From: Rhodoferax sp. OV413
GTDB taxonomy: Bacteria > Pseudomonadota > Gammaproteobacteria > Burkholderiales > Burkholderiaceae_C
Assembly (NCBI RefSeq): GCF_900104385.1
Contig: NZ_FNJA01000006.1
Location: forward strand, 248,001-312,000
Reading direction: 5' to 3'
DNA length: 64,000 nt
Shown here: positions 33,224 through 42,403 of the stretch, one piece after another
Position numbering within the stretch: position 1 is the first letter of the stretch
How the letters are laid out: each line of letters opens with the position of its first letter
Notes under the pieces: model-generated
Told to the model about the DNA's origin: nothing
Seen by the model: the letters and a program-made list of their open reading frames with translations, nothing else
The model's database searches: none
Position numbers and translations under genes: made by a program

Positions 33224-35347
33224 ATGCCACTCTCCTTACCCCGCTCCCTCGCCGCCTTGTGCACCTGGGCCGCCTTGTCCACCGCCCTGGCGGCCAAGCC
33301 CGCCGACCCGTACCCCCGGCTATCCGACAACACAGCGGCCTCGCAGAACCTGGAGGTGCGCAAGGTGCTGCATGGCGATGTGGAGGGTGTGTTTGCCATA
33401 CCGCGCACCCGCCAGGTGGTGGCCGTGGCGGGCGGGTATTTGTGGAAGTTCAGCGCGCAGGGAGAGCTGCAGGATTCGATGCGCGAGCCGTCCAACCTGT
33501 TCACCTCGGGCGTGGCGTTCACGCCGCTGTTTTACATCGACTGGGTGTTCACCGGCGAGCGGCAGCGCAAGGCCTATGGCCCGCCGTTGAATGGCAATGC
33601 GCTGAGTCCCACCGAGCTGTGGGCCACGCTGGACAAGGCCGAGGTGGTGGAGTTTGACAACACCGACACCACGGCCTGGGCCTATATCTGGAAGGCAGGC
33701 AAGGCGCAGGTCATGGATATCACCCGCCACCGCGACCAGGTCGACAACTACTGCAACCAGCGCACACACTCGGCCGAAGCGCTGCGCTGGAAAGCCACTT
33801 GCCTGAAGGACTACCGCACCCGGCCGCAGGCCTGGAAAGAGGTAGAGCCCGAGCAGTTTGCCGGCTACAGCGACAGCCCGCCGCCGCGCGCGACGGTGGT
33901 GGGCTTTGACCGCCGCAAGTACCACCTGGAAGAGGGCCTGGGCGGCCAGCTGTTTGGCGCCACCATTGGCCTGGCGCTGAAGGCCTGGGGCGTGCCGGGC
34001 GGGCTGCCCGAGCGATACTGGTTTGGCGACGCGCACACGCAGCTGCACGTGGGCAACGAGGTGGTCCAGTTCAAGACCTTTGTGGCCAAGGCGCGCGGTG
34101 ACTACCGCTTTTCCGACATGCGCTGGTGGGACCCGGCGCCCAGCATGCCGGGCGCCAGCCCCTGGTTCACCCAGCACATGCGGACCTATATGGAGCGCTC
34201 CGGCGAAGCGGCGCTGCTGCCGTATTACGAAAAAGACATTGGCCTGTATGTGGTGCGCCCCAAGGGCACGGGCCAGCCCGCCGCCACGCAGGGCCTGCTG
34301 CCCGATTGGCGGCCGGTGTTTGAGGGGCCAGAGACGCGCAACATCGCGGTCACCGGCATGGTGGAGTTTGCGGCGCTGCCACCGGCCCATTACTGGTTGC
34401 GCGACCCGGGCAAGAGCAAGCGCTTCGAGGGCATGGGCCCGAAGGTGGAGGTGCGCCCGCTGTGGCCCAAGCTGCGCCAGCTGCCCACGGCGCTGCAGCT
34501 GCAGTGGACTACCTCGTACGACCTGGACATCACCATGCTGCGCGTGACGCTGGATGCAGACGAAACCAGCAGCGCCTTCAACCAGCTGCGCAGCAACAAG
34601 GCACAGACCACGCCGCTGGAGCTGGTGGTGCAGGTCCCCGATCTGAAAGGCACGCTGGACGGCATGCAGGTGCAGCTGCGCAGTGGCAGCACGCTGCTGC
34701 CGCTGACCAAGGCGCGCTTCAGCTATGTGATGAAGCCGCCGGCCGAGAAGGTATCGGACCACGCATTGCGCGGCGTGCTGCAGACCGCCACCGCTGCGGC
34801 CAAGCTGCCGGGCGCGGCGGGCTTGCCTGCCTTCTTGAAGCAAGCGCAGACCTTCGCCCAGGACAAGGAGCACGCCGAGGCGCTGGCGCCCAACGTGACA
34901 GCGGCCTATGCGGAGCTGATCAACGCCTACAACGGGCAAAAGGACTTCAAGGCGGCGGGCCTGCTGGTGCGGCACTACCTGGCCGAGGTACACCCGCATA
35001 TCGGCCACTACAGCAAAGACCCCGGCCAGCCCTACAACATCACCGTCATCGCCAGCCAGACGCTGGCCATTTACGCCCAGCTGGCGCCGCAAGACAAAGA
35101 TCTGGTACCCGCGGTGATGGCCACGCTGATAGGCCCCAAGTTTGACCCGGCCAAGCAGACCAACGGCACGCTGATGTACAACCTGGCCTGCTACTACGCG
35201 GTCAGCGGCGACAAAGCCCGCATGCTGGAAGCCATCGCCGTGGCCCGCCGCCTGGGCAAGCCCGTGGCCCAGTTCGAGCAAGACAGCGACTTCAGCGGTT
35301 ACTGGAAAGACGCCGATTTCTTGCAGGCGCTGGCCTCACGGCCTTAG
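33224..35347 (+). CDS. Large exported protein of unknown function, TPR-like C terminus
   Basis: A 707-residue protein with a signal peptide (MPLSLPRSLAALCTWAALST, cut near ALAAKP). The N-terminal part has strand-rich segments (EGVFAIPRTRQVVAVAGGYL) suggesting a propeller or sandwich. A central region is rich in Trp/Tyr (DMRWWDPAPSM). The last 160 residues are helical, with an end motif LMYNLACYYAVSGDKARML and a DADFLQAL close, like the final unit of TPR proteins. Earlier in-frame starts give an arginine-rich leader and are rejected. No family name can be given. The DTW-domain gene follows on the same strand. Confidence 0.75.
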   Translation: MPLSLPRSLAALCTWAALSTALAAKPADPYPRLSDNTAASQNLEVRKVLHGDVEGVFAIPRTRQVVAVAGGYLWKFSAQGELQDSMREPSNLFTSGVAFTPLFYIDWVFTGERQRKAYGPPLNGNALSPTELWATLDKAEVVEFDNTDTTAWAYIWKAGKAQVMDITRHRDQVDNYCNQRTHSAEALRWKATCLKDYRTRPQAWKEVEPEQFAGYSDSPPPRATVVGFDRRKYHLEEGLGGQLFGATIGLALKAWGVPGGLPERYWFGDAHTQLHVGNEVVQFKTFVAKARGDYRFSDMRWWDPAPSMPGASPWFTQHMRTYMERSGEAALLPYYEKDIGLYVVRPKGTGQPAATQGLLPDWRPVFEGPETRNIAVTGMVEFAALPPAHYWLRDPGKSKRFEGMGPKVEVRPLWPKLRQLPTALQLQWTTSYDLDITMLRVTLDADETSSAFNQLRSNKAQTTPLELVVQVPDLKGTLDGMQVQLRSGSTLLPLTKARFSYVMKPPAEKVSDHALRGVLQTATAAAKLPGAAGLPAFLKQAQTFAQDKEHAEALAPNVTAAYAELINAYNGQKDFKAAGLLVRHYLAEVHPHIGHYSKDPGQPYNITVIASQTLAIYAQLAPQDKDLVPAVMATLIGPKFDPAKQTNGTLMYNLACYYAVSGDKARMLEAIAVARRLGKPVAQFEQDSDFSGYWKDADFLQALASRP

Positions 35348-35375
35348 GCGTAGCACGCCCAGAGACAATACCCCC

Positions 35376-36128
35376 ATGTTCCACACCCCACCCCACGCAG
35401 TCTCGCGCCTGCGCAGCACCCGCTTAGCGCGTAGCGCCAAGCCCTTTCTGGCCCGCGGCGGCTCGAAGGTAGAGCGCTGCACGGGTTGCCGCCTGGCACC
35501 CAGCCATTGCATGTGCGCGCTGCGCCCGGTGCTGCCCAGTCATCCGAACCAGGCCGGGGTCTGCCTGCTGATGGCCGACATCGAGCCGCTGAAACCCAGC
35601 AACACCGGCTGGCTGATTGCCGACGTGGTGGCCGATACCTCGGCCTTTGGCTGGGCCCGCACCGAGGTCGACCCGACCCTGCTGGCCCTGCTGGCCGACC
35701 CGCAGTGGCAGCCGTATCTGGTGTTCCCCGGTGAGTTTGTGGCCCCCGAGCGGGTGGTGACGGACCTGTTGCCACCCGTGGCCCACGCCGAGGCCAAGCG
35801 CCCGCTGTTCGTGCTGCTGGACGCCACCTGGCCCGAGGCCCGCAAGATGTTCCGCAAAAGCCCGTACCTCGACAAGCTGCCGGTGCTCAGCCTGCAGGCC
35901 GACCGCATCTCGCGCTACAAGCTGCGCAGGTCGCGGCGCGACGACCACTTCTGCACCTCCGAGGTGGCCGCCCTCTGCCTGGAGCTGGCCGGCGAGCCGC
36001 ATGCCGCGCAGACGCTGGAGGCCTATCTGGACGTCTTTACCCACCGCTACCTGCAGGCCAAGCAGCAGCAGCCTGCCGACGTGGACAACGCGGCGCACCA
36101 GCGCTTGCAGGGTTTGCGGCAGGGCTGA
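35376..36128 (+). CDS. DTW domain-containing protein (tRNA-uridine aminocarboxypropyltransferase, TapT/YfiP-like)
   Basis: A 250-residue protein. ERCTGCRLAPSHCMC gives the zinc-binding cysteines and LDATWPEARKM the DTW-type motif (DAT-W variant), followed by SRYKLRRS. Relatives transfer a 3-amino-3-carboxypropyl group from SAM to uridine 47 of tRNA (acp3U). The C-terminal HRYLQAKQQQ helix is family-like. Only 28 nt separate it from the preceding exported protein gene. Confidence 0.86.
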   Translation: MFHTPPHAVSRLRSTRLARSAKPFLARGGSKVERCTGCRLAPSHCMCALRPVLPSHPNQAGVCLLMADIEPLKPSNTGWLIADVVADTSAFGWARTEVDPTLLALLADPQWQPYLVFPGEFVAPERVVTDLLPPVAHAEAKRPLFVLLDATWPEARKMFRKSPYLDKLPVLSLQADRISRYKLRRSRRDDHFCTSEVAALCLELAGEPHAAQTLEAYLDVFTHRYLQAKQQQPADVDNAAHQRLQGLRQG

Positions 36129-36137
36129 TCCACTATT

Positions 36138-36188
36138 GTTTTGATAGCCTCCGCTGCAGGATCTATCTGCGCCAGAGCCTGATTTCAT
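36138..36188. repeat. Dispersed palindromic repeat, copy I
   Basis: TTTTGATAGCCTCCGCTGCA, then GGATCTATCTGCGCCAGAGC. The right arm is well kept, the left arm rearranged. It begins 10 bases after the DTW gene stop. Confidence 0.75.
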
Positions 36189-36275
36189 GTAAACCCGGTG
36201 CCCGAATAGCCCTGCGCCCCGTTATCCCCGCACGCCTGCCTACACTGCACAGCTTCACCACCTTGGAGCCCCCCC

Positions 36276-36893
36276 ATGCTTTTGACAACCCGCCGCACTG
36301 CGGCCCTAGCCTTGTGTCTGGCTGCCAACCTGTGTCTGGCCCAGGCGGTGGCGCCGCCGGCGGTCAGCGTGCGGGTGCGCGGTACGGTGCAGAGCGTGGC
36401 GCCGGGCTTGCTGACGGTGAAGGACCGCAGCGGCGAGGTGGTGCAGCTGGTGCTGCCCGATGCGCTGCCGGTGTCCGAGATCTACCCGATGGCTATGTCC
36501 GACATCCAACCGGGCAGCTTTATCGGCACGGCGGCCATGCCGCAGCCGGACGGCAGCGAGCGTGCGATTGCGGTGATGGTGTTCCCCGAATCGGCGCGCG
36601 GCGCGGGCGAGGGGCACCGACCCTTCGACATGCTGCCGCAAAGCACCATGACCAATGCCACGGTGGCCGACGTGGTGGCCACACCCAAGGGCCGGACCAT
36701 GCAGCTCAAATACAAGGATGGCGCGCGTGACATCGTGGTGCCACTGGACGCGCCAGTGGTCAGCTTCAAGCCCGGCGACCGTAGCCTGCTGGTGCCGGGC
36801 GCCAGCGTGTCGCTGACGGCGCAGATGGTGGGCGACAAGCCGACCATTTCGCGCATCAGCGCTGGCCGCAACGGTTTTGCCCTGCCGTATTGA
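36276..36893 (+). CDS. Exported DUF5666-like protein
   Basis: A 205-residue protein with a signal peptide (MLLTTRRTAALALCLAANLC, cut near LAQAV). The mature part looks like two OB-type beta barrels: VRVRGTVQSVAPGLLTVKDR, then MTNATVADVVATPKGRTMQL and KPGDRSLLVPGASVSLTAQ. This pattern recurs in many proteobacterial periplasmic proteins of unknown role. The ATG sits after a CACCTTGGAG site. It is a single-gene unit flanked by repeat copies I and J. Confidence 0.78.
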   Translation: MLLTTRRTAALALCLAANLCLAQAVAPPAVSVRVRGTVQSVAPGLLTVKDRSGEVVQLVLPDALPVSEIYPMAMSDIQPGSFIGTAAMPQPDGSERAIAVMVFPESARGAGEGHRPFDMLPQSTMTNATVADVVATPKGRTMQLKYKDGARDIVVPLDAPVVSFKPGDRSLLVPGASVSLTAQMVGDKPTISRISAGRNGFALPY

Positions 36894-36921
36894 AGCATCC
36901 AGCGGATGCACAGATTACTCC

Positions 36922-36973
36922 TGATTGCATAGCTGCTGGCGCACATCCGGATTGCGCGAATGGGCATTTTTGT
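36922..36973. repeat. Dispersed palindromic repeat, copy J
   Basis: GATTGCATAGCTGCTGGCGC, then ACATCCGGATTGCGCGAATGGGC: the left arm matches consensus, the right arm is degraded. It lies between the DUF5666-like and glutathione transferase genes. Confidence 0.75.
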
Positions 36974-37061
36974 GTGTAAAACGCAGCTGCGCCAGGCTGC
37001 CGCCAAAATGCCCGATGCGGCGGATACGCCGTAGCTTTTGACTCCCACAGGACAACCGCAC

Positions 37062-37766
37062 ATGACCGATATTTCCGTCTTTCCCATCACCCAGAAATGG
37101 CCCGCCCAGCACCCGGAGCGTTTGCAGCTGTATTCGCTGCCTACGCCCAACGGCGTCAAGGTGTCGATCCTGCTGGAGGAGATGGGCATGGCCTACGAGC
37201 CGCACCTGGTGAGCTTCGAAAAGAACGACCAGACCTCGCCGGCCTTCTTGTCGCTGAACCCGAACAACAAGATCCCGGCCATCCTGGACCCGCACGGCCC
37301 GGGCGGCAAGCCGCTGGCGCTGTTTGAGTCGGGCGCCATCCTGGTCTACCTGGCCGAGAAGACCGGCAAGTTCATCCCGCACGACGCGGCGCAGCGCTAC
37401 GAATGCCTGCAGTGGCTGATGTTCCAGATGGGCGGCATCGGGCCAATGTTTGGCCAGCTGGGCTTCTTCCACAAGTTTGCCGGCAAGGACTTTGACGACA
37501 AGCGCCCGCGCGACCGCTACGTGGCCGAAAGCAAGCGCCTGCTGGCGGTGCTGGACCAGCACCTGCAAGGCCGCGACTGGATGATGGGCGAGGACTACAC
37601 GATTGCCGACATCGCCATCTTCCCCTGGGTGCGCAACCTGGTGGGCTTCTACGGCGCGGGCGAGCTGGTGGGTTTTGCCGAGTTCGTCAACGTACAGCGC
37701 GTGCTGGCGGCGTTCGTGGAGCGGCCGGCCGTGGTCCGCGGGCTGGGGATTCCGGCGCGCGGTTAA
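37062..37766 (+). CDS. Glutathione S-transferase family protein (YghU/YfcG-like)
   Basis: A 234-residue protein with an N-terminal thioredoxin-fold domain (LQLYSLPTPNGVKVSILLEE, NPNNKIPAI, LFESGAILVYLAEKTGKF) and a C-terminal helical domain (DYTIADIAIFPWV). The TPNGVKV and NPNNKIPAI motifs are those of the Nu-class YghU/YfcG enzymes, which reduce disulfides or peroxides. The ATG at 37062 is used; the in-frame TTG at 37038 is unlikely. Confidence 0.9.
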   Translation: MTDISVFPITQKWPAQHPERLQLYSLPTPNGVKVSILLEEMGMAYEPHLVSFEKNDQTSPAFLSLNPNNKIPAILDPHGPGGKPLALFESGAILVYLAEKTGKFIPHDAAQRYECLQWLMFQMGGIGPMFGQLGFFHKFAGKDFDDKRPRDRYVAESKRLLAVLDQHLQGRDWMMGEDYTIADIAIFPWVRNLVGFYGAGELVGFAEFVNVQRVLAAFVERPAVVRGLGIPARG

Positions 37767-37793
37767 GCCCGGGGCCGCCGCCCCAGGTTTCCG

Positions 37794-39815
37794 CTAGGCG
37801 GCCTGGCCGATGTGCTGGGCCAGAAAGGCCTCCATCAGCTTGAAAAACTCCAGCCGGTGGCTGTAGCGGCTGAGGTGGTGGTCGCTGCCTTCTTGCTCTA
37901 CGTAACGGTGGGGCTTGCCGGCGCGGGATAGTGCGGCGGCCATGCCCTGGCTGTGGCTGACCGGCACCACGCGGTCGACACTGCCGTGCACCAGCAGCAC
38001 CGGCGCCTGGATGCGGTCGGCCTGCAGCGCGGGCGAGGTGGCGCGCAGGCGTTCGCGGTCGCCCCACACGCTGCCGATCTGCGCCTCGACGGCGGCGGCG
38101 CCACCGATGTAGTCACTCTCTTCAAACACCAGATCCAGCAGGTTGCAGACGCCCGCAAAGCTGATGGCGCAGCGGTACAGCGTGGGGGTTTTGACGGCGC
38201 CCATCAAGGCCGCATAGCCGCCGTAGCTGGCACCGACGATGGCCAGGCGCTGCGGGTCGGCCAGCTGCTGGGCCACGGCCCATTGCACGGCATCGGTCAG
38301 GTCGTCCTGCATCTCCAGGCCCCAGCGCTGCATGCCCGCGAGCTTGTGTTTCAGCCCGCCGCCATCCGAGCCGCGGAAGTTGACCTGCAGCACGCAGTAG
38401 CCGCGGTTGGTGAGGAATTCGGTCCAGCTGTCGAAGTCGACATCGTCGCGGCTGTGCGGCCCGCCATGGGGCAGCAACACCAGCGGCAAGGGCTTGCCCG
38501 GTACCGCGCCGCGTGGCTGGCTGATGAAGGCATTCAGCGGCAGGCCGTCGCGGGCGACGATGCGCACGGTCTGTTTGCCGGTCAATTGGGTGGTCGGCAG
38601 GCGGGGGTAGGTTTCGCCGAGCAGGGCCAGCTCGCCACGCGCACGGTGGCCCACAAAGTACTGGCCGGGGCGGCCATTGCCGCTGGAGTGCAGCAGATAG
38701 CTTTGTTCGTCGTTGCTGAAAGACAGCAGGCGGTTGAAGCGCCCGGGCAGCTGCTGGTCGATCATCAAGGCCAGGGCTTTCAGCTCGGGGTCCCACAGCG
38801 CGTCGCGGGCGTCGTCGCTGCCCGATTCGGTGGTCATGCGCAGGCCGACAATCTCGCCGCTGCGTGGCGAGTGCATCAGGCCGGCGTCCATGTCGGTATC
38901 AGCCTTGGCCAGCCGCAGGGTGCGCGGCAGGGCCGGGTTGGCCAGGTCGACGCTGAACACCGCCAGATGGCCCTGGTGCCAGGCCTGGATCCAGAGTTCT
39001 TGCGGGTCCTTGCCGAAGCCCAGCGGCCAGGCGGTGGCTTGGCTGTCGCGCTCGAAGCTCCACAGCGTGCGCCAGTTGGCGCCCGGGTCGGCGCGTTCGA
39101 TGATCTCGAAGCGCCCGCCGTTGCGCGCCACACCTATGCGTACCTGGTGCTTGCGGTCCAGCATCCACGCATACACGCCGCGCTTGGCGCCATGCACGCC
39201 GCTGCGCAGCCCGGTGGTGAGGTCCAGCTTGTAGATGGCGGGCCAGCCTTCGTTGCCTTCACCCAGGGCCAGCAGTACGTTCTTGCCGTCTTCGGGCAGC
39301 CAGTCGACCACGTTGTCCTGCACCTGCAAGCTGGGGATGGACGCCTCTCTGCTGCCGCCGCGGTCGACCTTCAGGTTGATGTGCAGCAACTCGCTGCCGT
39401 CGCGTTTGACCGAGATCAAGCGCGTTTCCTGCGTGCCTATGCCGTTGCCGCGCACAGCCGCATAGCGCACGCTGGCCACCAGGCGGTCGTCGCTGGTCCA
39501 TTTCACCCAGTTGAAGAAAAAGCGCTGGTTGTCGCTTTTCAACAGCGACACCATCTGGCTGCCCGAAGCCACGGCGCGCGTGATTAGCACGGTGTCGTTT
39601 TCTATGTTCACCAAACCGGCCAGGTACTTGCCGTCCGGCGACAAAGCCAGGCCGGACAGCATGGGCAGCTGCGCAAAGGCCTCGGTGGGCAGGCGCGCGG
39701 CGGGGGTGTTGTTGGACGCTGGGGTGTCGGCCCACAGGGAGGTTGCGGAGGGCAGGGCGCACAGGCCGGCGAGCAGGCGGTGCGCGTCGCGGCGCGAAAC
39801 TTTCACAGAAGCCAT
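37794..39815 (-). CDS. S9 family peptidase (prolyl oligopeptidase-type), exported
   Basis: A 673-residue protein: signal region, a seven-bladed propeller-like part and a C-terminal hydrolase domain. The catalytic serine is in GASYGGYAAL (about residue 525), Asp in HGSVDRVVP (about 613) and His in GSDHHLSRY (about 643). The start at 39815 gives MASVKVSRRDAHRLLAGLCA, a twin-arginine-like signal. Members cleave dipeptides or acyl-peptides in the periplasm. It is convergent with the glutathione transferase gene, 27 nt apart. Confidence 0.9.
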   Translation of the reverse strand: MASVKVSRRDAHRLLAGLCALPSATSLWADTPASNNTPAARLPTEAFAQLPMLSGLALSPDGKYLAGLVNIENDTVLITRAVASGSQMVSLLKSDNQRFFFNWVKWTSDDRLVASVRYAAVRGNGIGTQETRLISVKRDGSELLHINLKVDRGGSREASIPSLQVQDNVVDWLPEDGKNVLLALGEGNEGWPAIYKLDLTTGLRSGVHGAKRGVYAWMLDRKHQVRIGVARNGGRFEIIERADPGANWRTLWSFERDSQATAWPLGFGKDPQELWIQAWHQGHLAVFSVDLANPALPRTLRLAKADTDMDAGLMHSPRSGEIVGLRMTTESGSDDARDALWDPELKALALMIDQQLPGRFNRLLSFSNDEQSYLLHSSGNGRPGQYFVGHRARGELALLGETYPRLPTTQLTGKQTVRIVARDGLPLNAFISQPRGAVPGKPLPLVLLPHGGPHSRDDVDFDSWTEFLTNRGYCVLQVNFRGSDGGGLKHKLAGMQRWGLEMQDDLTDAVQWAVAQQLADPQRLAIVGASYGGYAALMGAVKTPTLYRCAISFAGVCNLLDLVFEESDYIGGAAAVEAQIGSVWGDRERLRATSPALQADRIQAPVLLVHGSVDRVVPVSHSQGMAAALSRAGKPHRYVEQEGSDHHLSRYSHRLEFFKLMEAFLAQHIGQAA

Positions 39816-40226
39816 CGGTTTCTTACGGTGCCAGGCCGCATGCCGACACCGTCTGCGGCGTCTACGCGACCCAAGGGTCTGGTTGCATGGCTGGGAGATG
39901 GCTAGCAAGGAGCGCCAGTATATTTCGGCATGACCTTCCGTTTGCCCACCGGCGTGGGGCTTTATCCGCTATTTAATGGATAGCTGCGGGCGCAGGTACT
40001 ATCTGCGCCAGCAGCTGTTTCTCCTTGCATCTGGTACATCAGACTGACCCGCATGGCTTGCAACTTGCGTAGGAGTTGTCCGGCACGCTAGCGCTTCATT
40101 TCCGACAGCGCTACGGGCCACCGGCCGCTACTCTGAGGTAGCGCATCCCGGCACAGTGGGTGGTATTGCGTTCGACGCTGTCGAGGCTGCAATCCATCTT
40201 CCCTCTGACTTCTGACCGGGCTCCCC
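39816..40226. other. 411-nt gap without a gene
   Basis: The stretch between the divergent S9 peptidase and transglutaminase-like genes holds repeat copy K (39968-40022) and presumably both promoters. No ORF with sensible codon use, terminator or RNA gene is seen. GC is a little lower near the repeat. Confidence 0.5.
39968..40022. repeat. Dispersed palindromic repeat, copy K (near consensus)
   Basis: GATAGCTGCGGGCGCAG (39979 onward) and CTGCGCCAGCAGCT are nearly perfect inverted arms around GTACTAT, preceded by CTATTTAATG. This is the clearest consensus-type copy together with G. Confidence 0.88.
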
Positions 40227-41060
40227 ATGTTCATCAAAATCGGCTTCGATATCGAGCTGGCTATCACTTCGCCGATGGCGTTCGTCTACCTGCTGCACGT
40301 ACACCCCTCGCGCAGCGGCGACCTGTGGGCACCCGAGCACATCCAGGTGGAGCCGGGCTTGGTGCCCGAGGAGTATTACGACGCCTTTGGCAACCTGTGT
40401 GGCCGGGTGAATGCGCCGGCCGGCGTGAACCAGGTGCGCTTTCAGAGCCAGGCCGTGGTGCGCGACCACGGCCTGCCGGACGAGGTGAACTGGAACGCCT
40501 GGCAGCACGACCCGACCGAGCTGCCCACCGCCACTTTGCAGTTCCTGCTGCCCAGCCGCTACTGCGAGGTGGACAGCGAGCTGCTGCAGTTCGCCTGGAA
40601 CCAGTTTGGCCAGACCAACAAGGGCTGGGCGCGGGTGCAGGCGATTTGCGACTTCGTGCACAACCACATCCGCTTCGACTACATGGCGGCCCGGGCCACG
40701 CGCACGGCGGTGGAAGGCTTCCGCGAAGGCACGGGCGTGTGCCGCGACTACACGCACCTGGCCGTTACCCTGTGCCGCTGCATGAATATTCCCGCGCGCT
40801 ACTGCACCGGCTACCTGGGCGACATCGGCATACCGCCGGTGCCGTACCCGATGGACTTCAGCGCCTGGTTCGAGGTCTACCTGGGCGACCGCTGGTACAC
40901 CTTTGACGCGCGCCACAACACGCCGCGCATCGGCCGCGTGGTCATGGCCCGTGGCCGGGATGCGGGCGATGTGCCTATCACCATGGCGTTCGGGCAGAAC
41001 ACGCTGGCCAAGTTCGAGGTCACGACCTACGAGGTCGACGCGCAAGGCAACGCGGTCTAA
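40227..41060 (+). CDS. Transglutaminase-like domain protein
   Basis: A 277-residue cytosolic protein with an N-terminal beta-sandwich (LLHVHPSRSGDLW...) and a transglutaminase-like cysteine peptidase core. The core cysteine is in GTGVCRDYTHLAVTLCR and the core aspartate in WYTFDARHN. The segment that usually carries the catalytic histidine reads MDFSAWFEVYL, with Ser where HAW is expected; I recall this as typical of a bacterial subfamily, so it is not evidence of decay. Function is unknown. It is a single-gene unit. Confidence 0.84.
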   Translation: MFIKIGFDIELAITSPMAFVYLLHVHPSRSGDLWAPEHIQVEPGLVPEEYYDAFGNLCGRVNAPAGVNQVRFQSQAVVRDHGLPDEVNWNAWQHDPTELPTATLQFLLPSRYCEVDSELLQFAWNQFGQTNKGWARVQAICDFVHNHIRFDYMAARATRTAVEGFREGTGVCRDYTHLAVTLCRCMNIPARYCTGYLGDIGIPPVPYPMDFSAWFEVYLGDRWYTFDARHNTPRIGRVVMARGRDAGDVPITMAFGQNTLAKFEVTTYEVDAQGNAV

Positions 41061-41193
41061 ACCGCCGGGCTTGCGTTGCGCAACCTGGTCCGGGCATTTA
41101 ATGGTCTTGTTGGTAATAAAACGTCCCATGCGGTAATCGTCTTCGAACAAAATAGGCAGCCGCACTATTTGTTCAATCCACGAAATCACGCTT

Positions 41194-41691
41194 ATGACGC
41201 TTGCCTGCCAGCAGCTCCGTACCGAGGATGCATTCGAGCAGTTCTCCTGCATTCTTCAAGAATCTGGCGCCAGGGATGCCTTGGCCTATGTTCTTGGTTT
41301 GTCAGACTACCGGTTCATCGGTATTTTTTGCTTCGCAGCCGGCAAGGCCAATGCGGCCATCCATTTCGACCGCGCCAACCCCTCCGAGCTGACGACCCAG
41401 GAAGTGCCCGACACCGCCACCTATTGCTGTTATGTGCGCGACAGCAAAGGCGTTTTCACCACCGCCAATGCGCTCATGGACGCGCGGCTGGACGGGCATG
41501 CGGCGCGCAACGCGGTATTGGCGTACTGCGGCGTACCGGTGCTGACACCCGAGGGCTTGCTGCTGGGCACGCTATGCCATTACGACGTGGTGCCGCGCGA
41601 CCCCGAGCAACTGGACCTGGAGCTGCTGGTGCAGGTCGCCAGTGCGCTGCAGCAAGGCGACCACATTCCGCCGTACCCGGTGCAGCACTGA
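41194..41691 (+). CDS. GAF domain-containing protein
   Basis: A 165-residue stand-alone GAF domain. The core reads IGIFCFAAGKANAAIHFDR, SKGVFTTANALMD and a cofactor-pocket segment GVPVLTPEGLLLGTLCHYD. No output domain is attached. Such proteins sense small molecules or redox state; the two cysteines in TYCCYVR might take part. It lies 133 nt after the transglutaminase-like gene. Confidence 0.8.
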   Translation: MTLACQQLRTEDAFEQFSCILQESGARDALAYVLGLSDYRFIGIFCFAAGKANAAIHFDRANPSELTTQEVPDTATYCCYVRDSKGVFTTANALMDARLDGHAARNAVLAYCGVPVLTPEGLLLGTLCHYDVVPRDPEQLDLELLVQVASALQQGDHIPPYPVQH

Positions 41692-41704
41692 GTTTTATTG
41701 CAAT

Positions 41705-41760
41705 CATATTGATAGCTATCAGGGCTGGTACCTCCTGCGCTAAAGCCCATTTTTATGCTT
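41705..41760. repeat. Dispersed palindromic repeat, copy L (diverged)
   Basis: ATTGATAGCTATCAGGGCTG, then GTACCTCCTGCGCTAAAGCC. The flanks and the right CTGCGC block fit, the left arm is changed. It lies between the GAF and DUF1439 genes. Confidence 0.6.
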
Positions 41761-41833
41761 ATAAATACCTGTAGCTAAAGCCTGCGCCGGAACTCTGGCC
41801 CGCCCGGCGGACCCAACAGCGGCAAGGAGACTT

Positions 41834-42400
41834 ATGCAACGCAGATATTTGTTGGTAACCAGCGCCCGGCTGGCGTTGCTGGGAGCGGGCGTGGTGGCGA
41901 TGGACAGGGTGTTGGCCCAGCCCAGCTACACCGTGTCGGCCCAGGTGTTGCAACAAACCGTGGCCCAGCGCTTTCCGCTGCGCTACCCGGTCGAAGGCCT
42001 GCTGAACCTGGACCTGCAGGCACCGCGCCTGAGCCTGCTGCCCGTACAGAACCGGTTGGCCGCGGCCATGCAGGTCGAGGCCGCAGGCCCGGCGCTGCGG
42101 CGCAGCTATACCGGCAGCTTCGACGTGGACTTTGCGCTGCGCTACGAGGCCAGCGACCGCAGCATCCGCGCCTACCAGCTGCAGTTCAAGAACCTGCAGT
42201 TCCCCGGGCTGCAGCCCGCCGCGGCCGAGCTGCTGAACGCCTACGGCCCGGCCCTGGCCGCGCAGTCTTTGCAAGAGGTGGTGCTGCACACTCTGCGCCC
42301 GCAGGATTTGACCTTGGCCGACACCATGGGCTTGCAGCCGGGCAGCATCACGGTCACCGACAAGGGGCTGGTGGTCGGCTTTGTGAACAAGCCGGGCTGA
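41834..42400 (+). CDS. DUF1439 domain-containing exported protein
   Basis: A 188-residue protein with an N-terminal signal (MQRRYLLVTSARLALLGAGV, cut near VLAQP). The mature part has the DUF1439 pattern: an amphipathic strand pair (QTVAQRFPLRYPVEGLLNLD), then TGSFDVDFALRYEASDRSI and a C-terminal helix. E. coli YceB is a lipoprotein relative; this one has no lipobox. The fold suggests lipid or hydrophobic ligand binding in the periplasm (inference). Confidence 0.82.
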   Translation: MQRRYLLVTSARLALLGAGVVAMDRVLAQPSYTVSAQVLQQTVAQRFPLRYPVEGLLNLDLQAPRLSLLPVQNRLAAAMQVEAAGPALRRSYTGSFDVDFALRYEASDRSIRAYQLQFKNLQFPGLQPAAAELLNAYGPALAAQSLQEVVLHTLRPQDLTLADTMGLQPGSITVTDKGLVVGFVNKPG

Positions 42401-42403
42401 TCT

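Noticed and set aside
33320-35281. Long antisense open frame (653 codons) opposite the 707-aa exported protein
   Set aside because: It has no domain, no ribosome binding site and reverse-frame composition. The sense frame has a signal peptide and normal codon use.
37767-37793. GGGGC/GCCCC hairpin between the glutathione transferase and S9 peptidase genes as a terminator
   Set aside because: The stem is short and no T run follows on either strand.
37953-39587. 544-codon antisense frame opposite the S9 peptidase
   Set aside because: Shadow of a gene whose catalytic triad is intact on the other strand.
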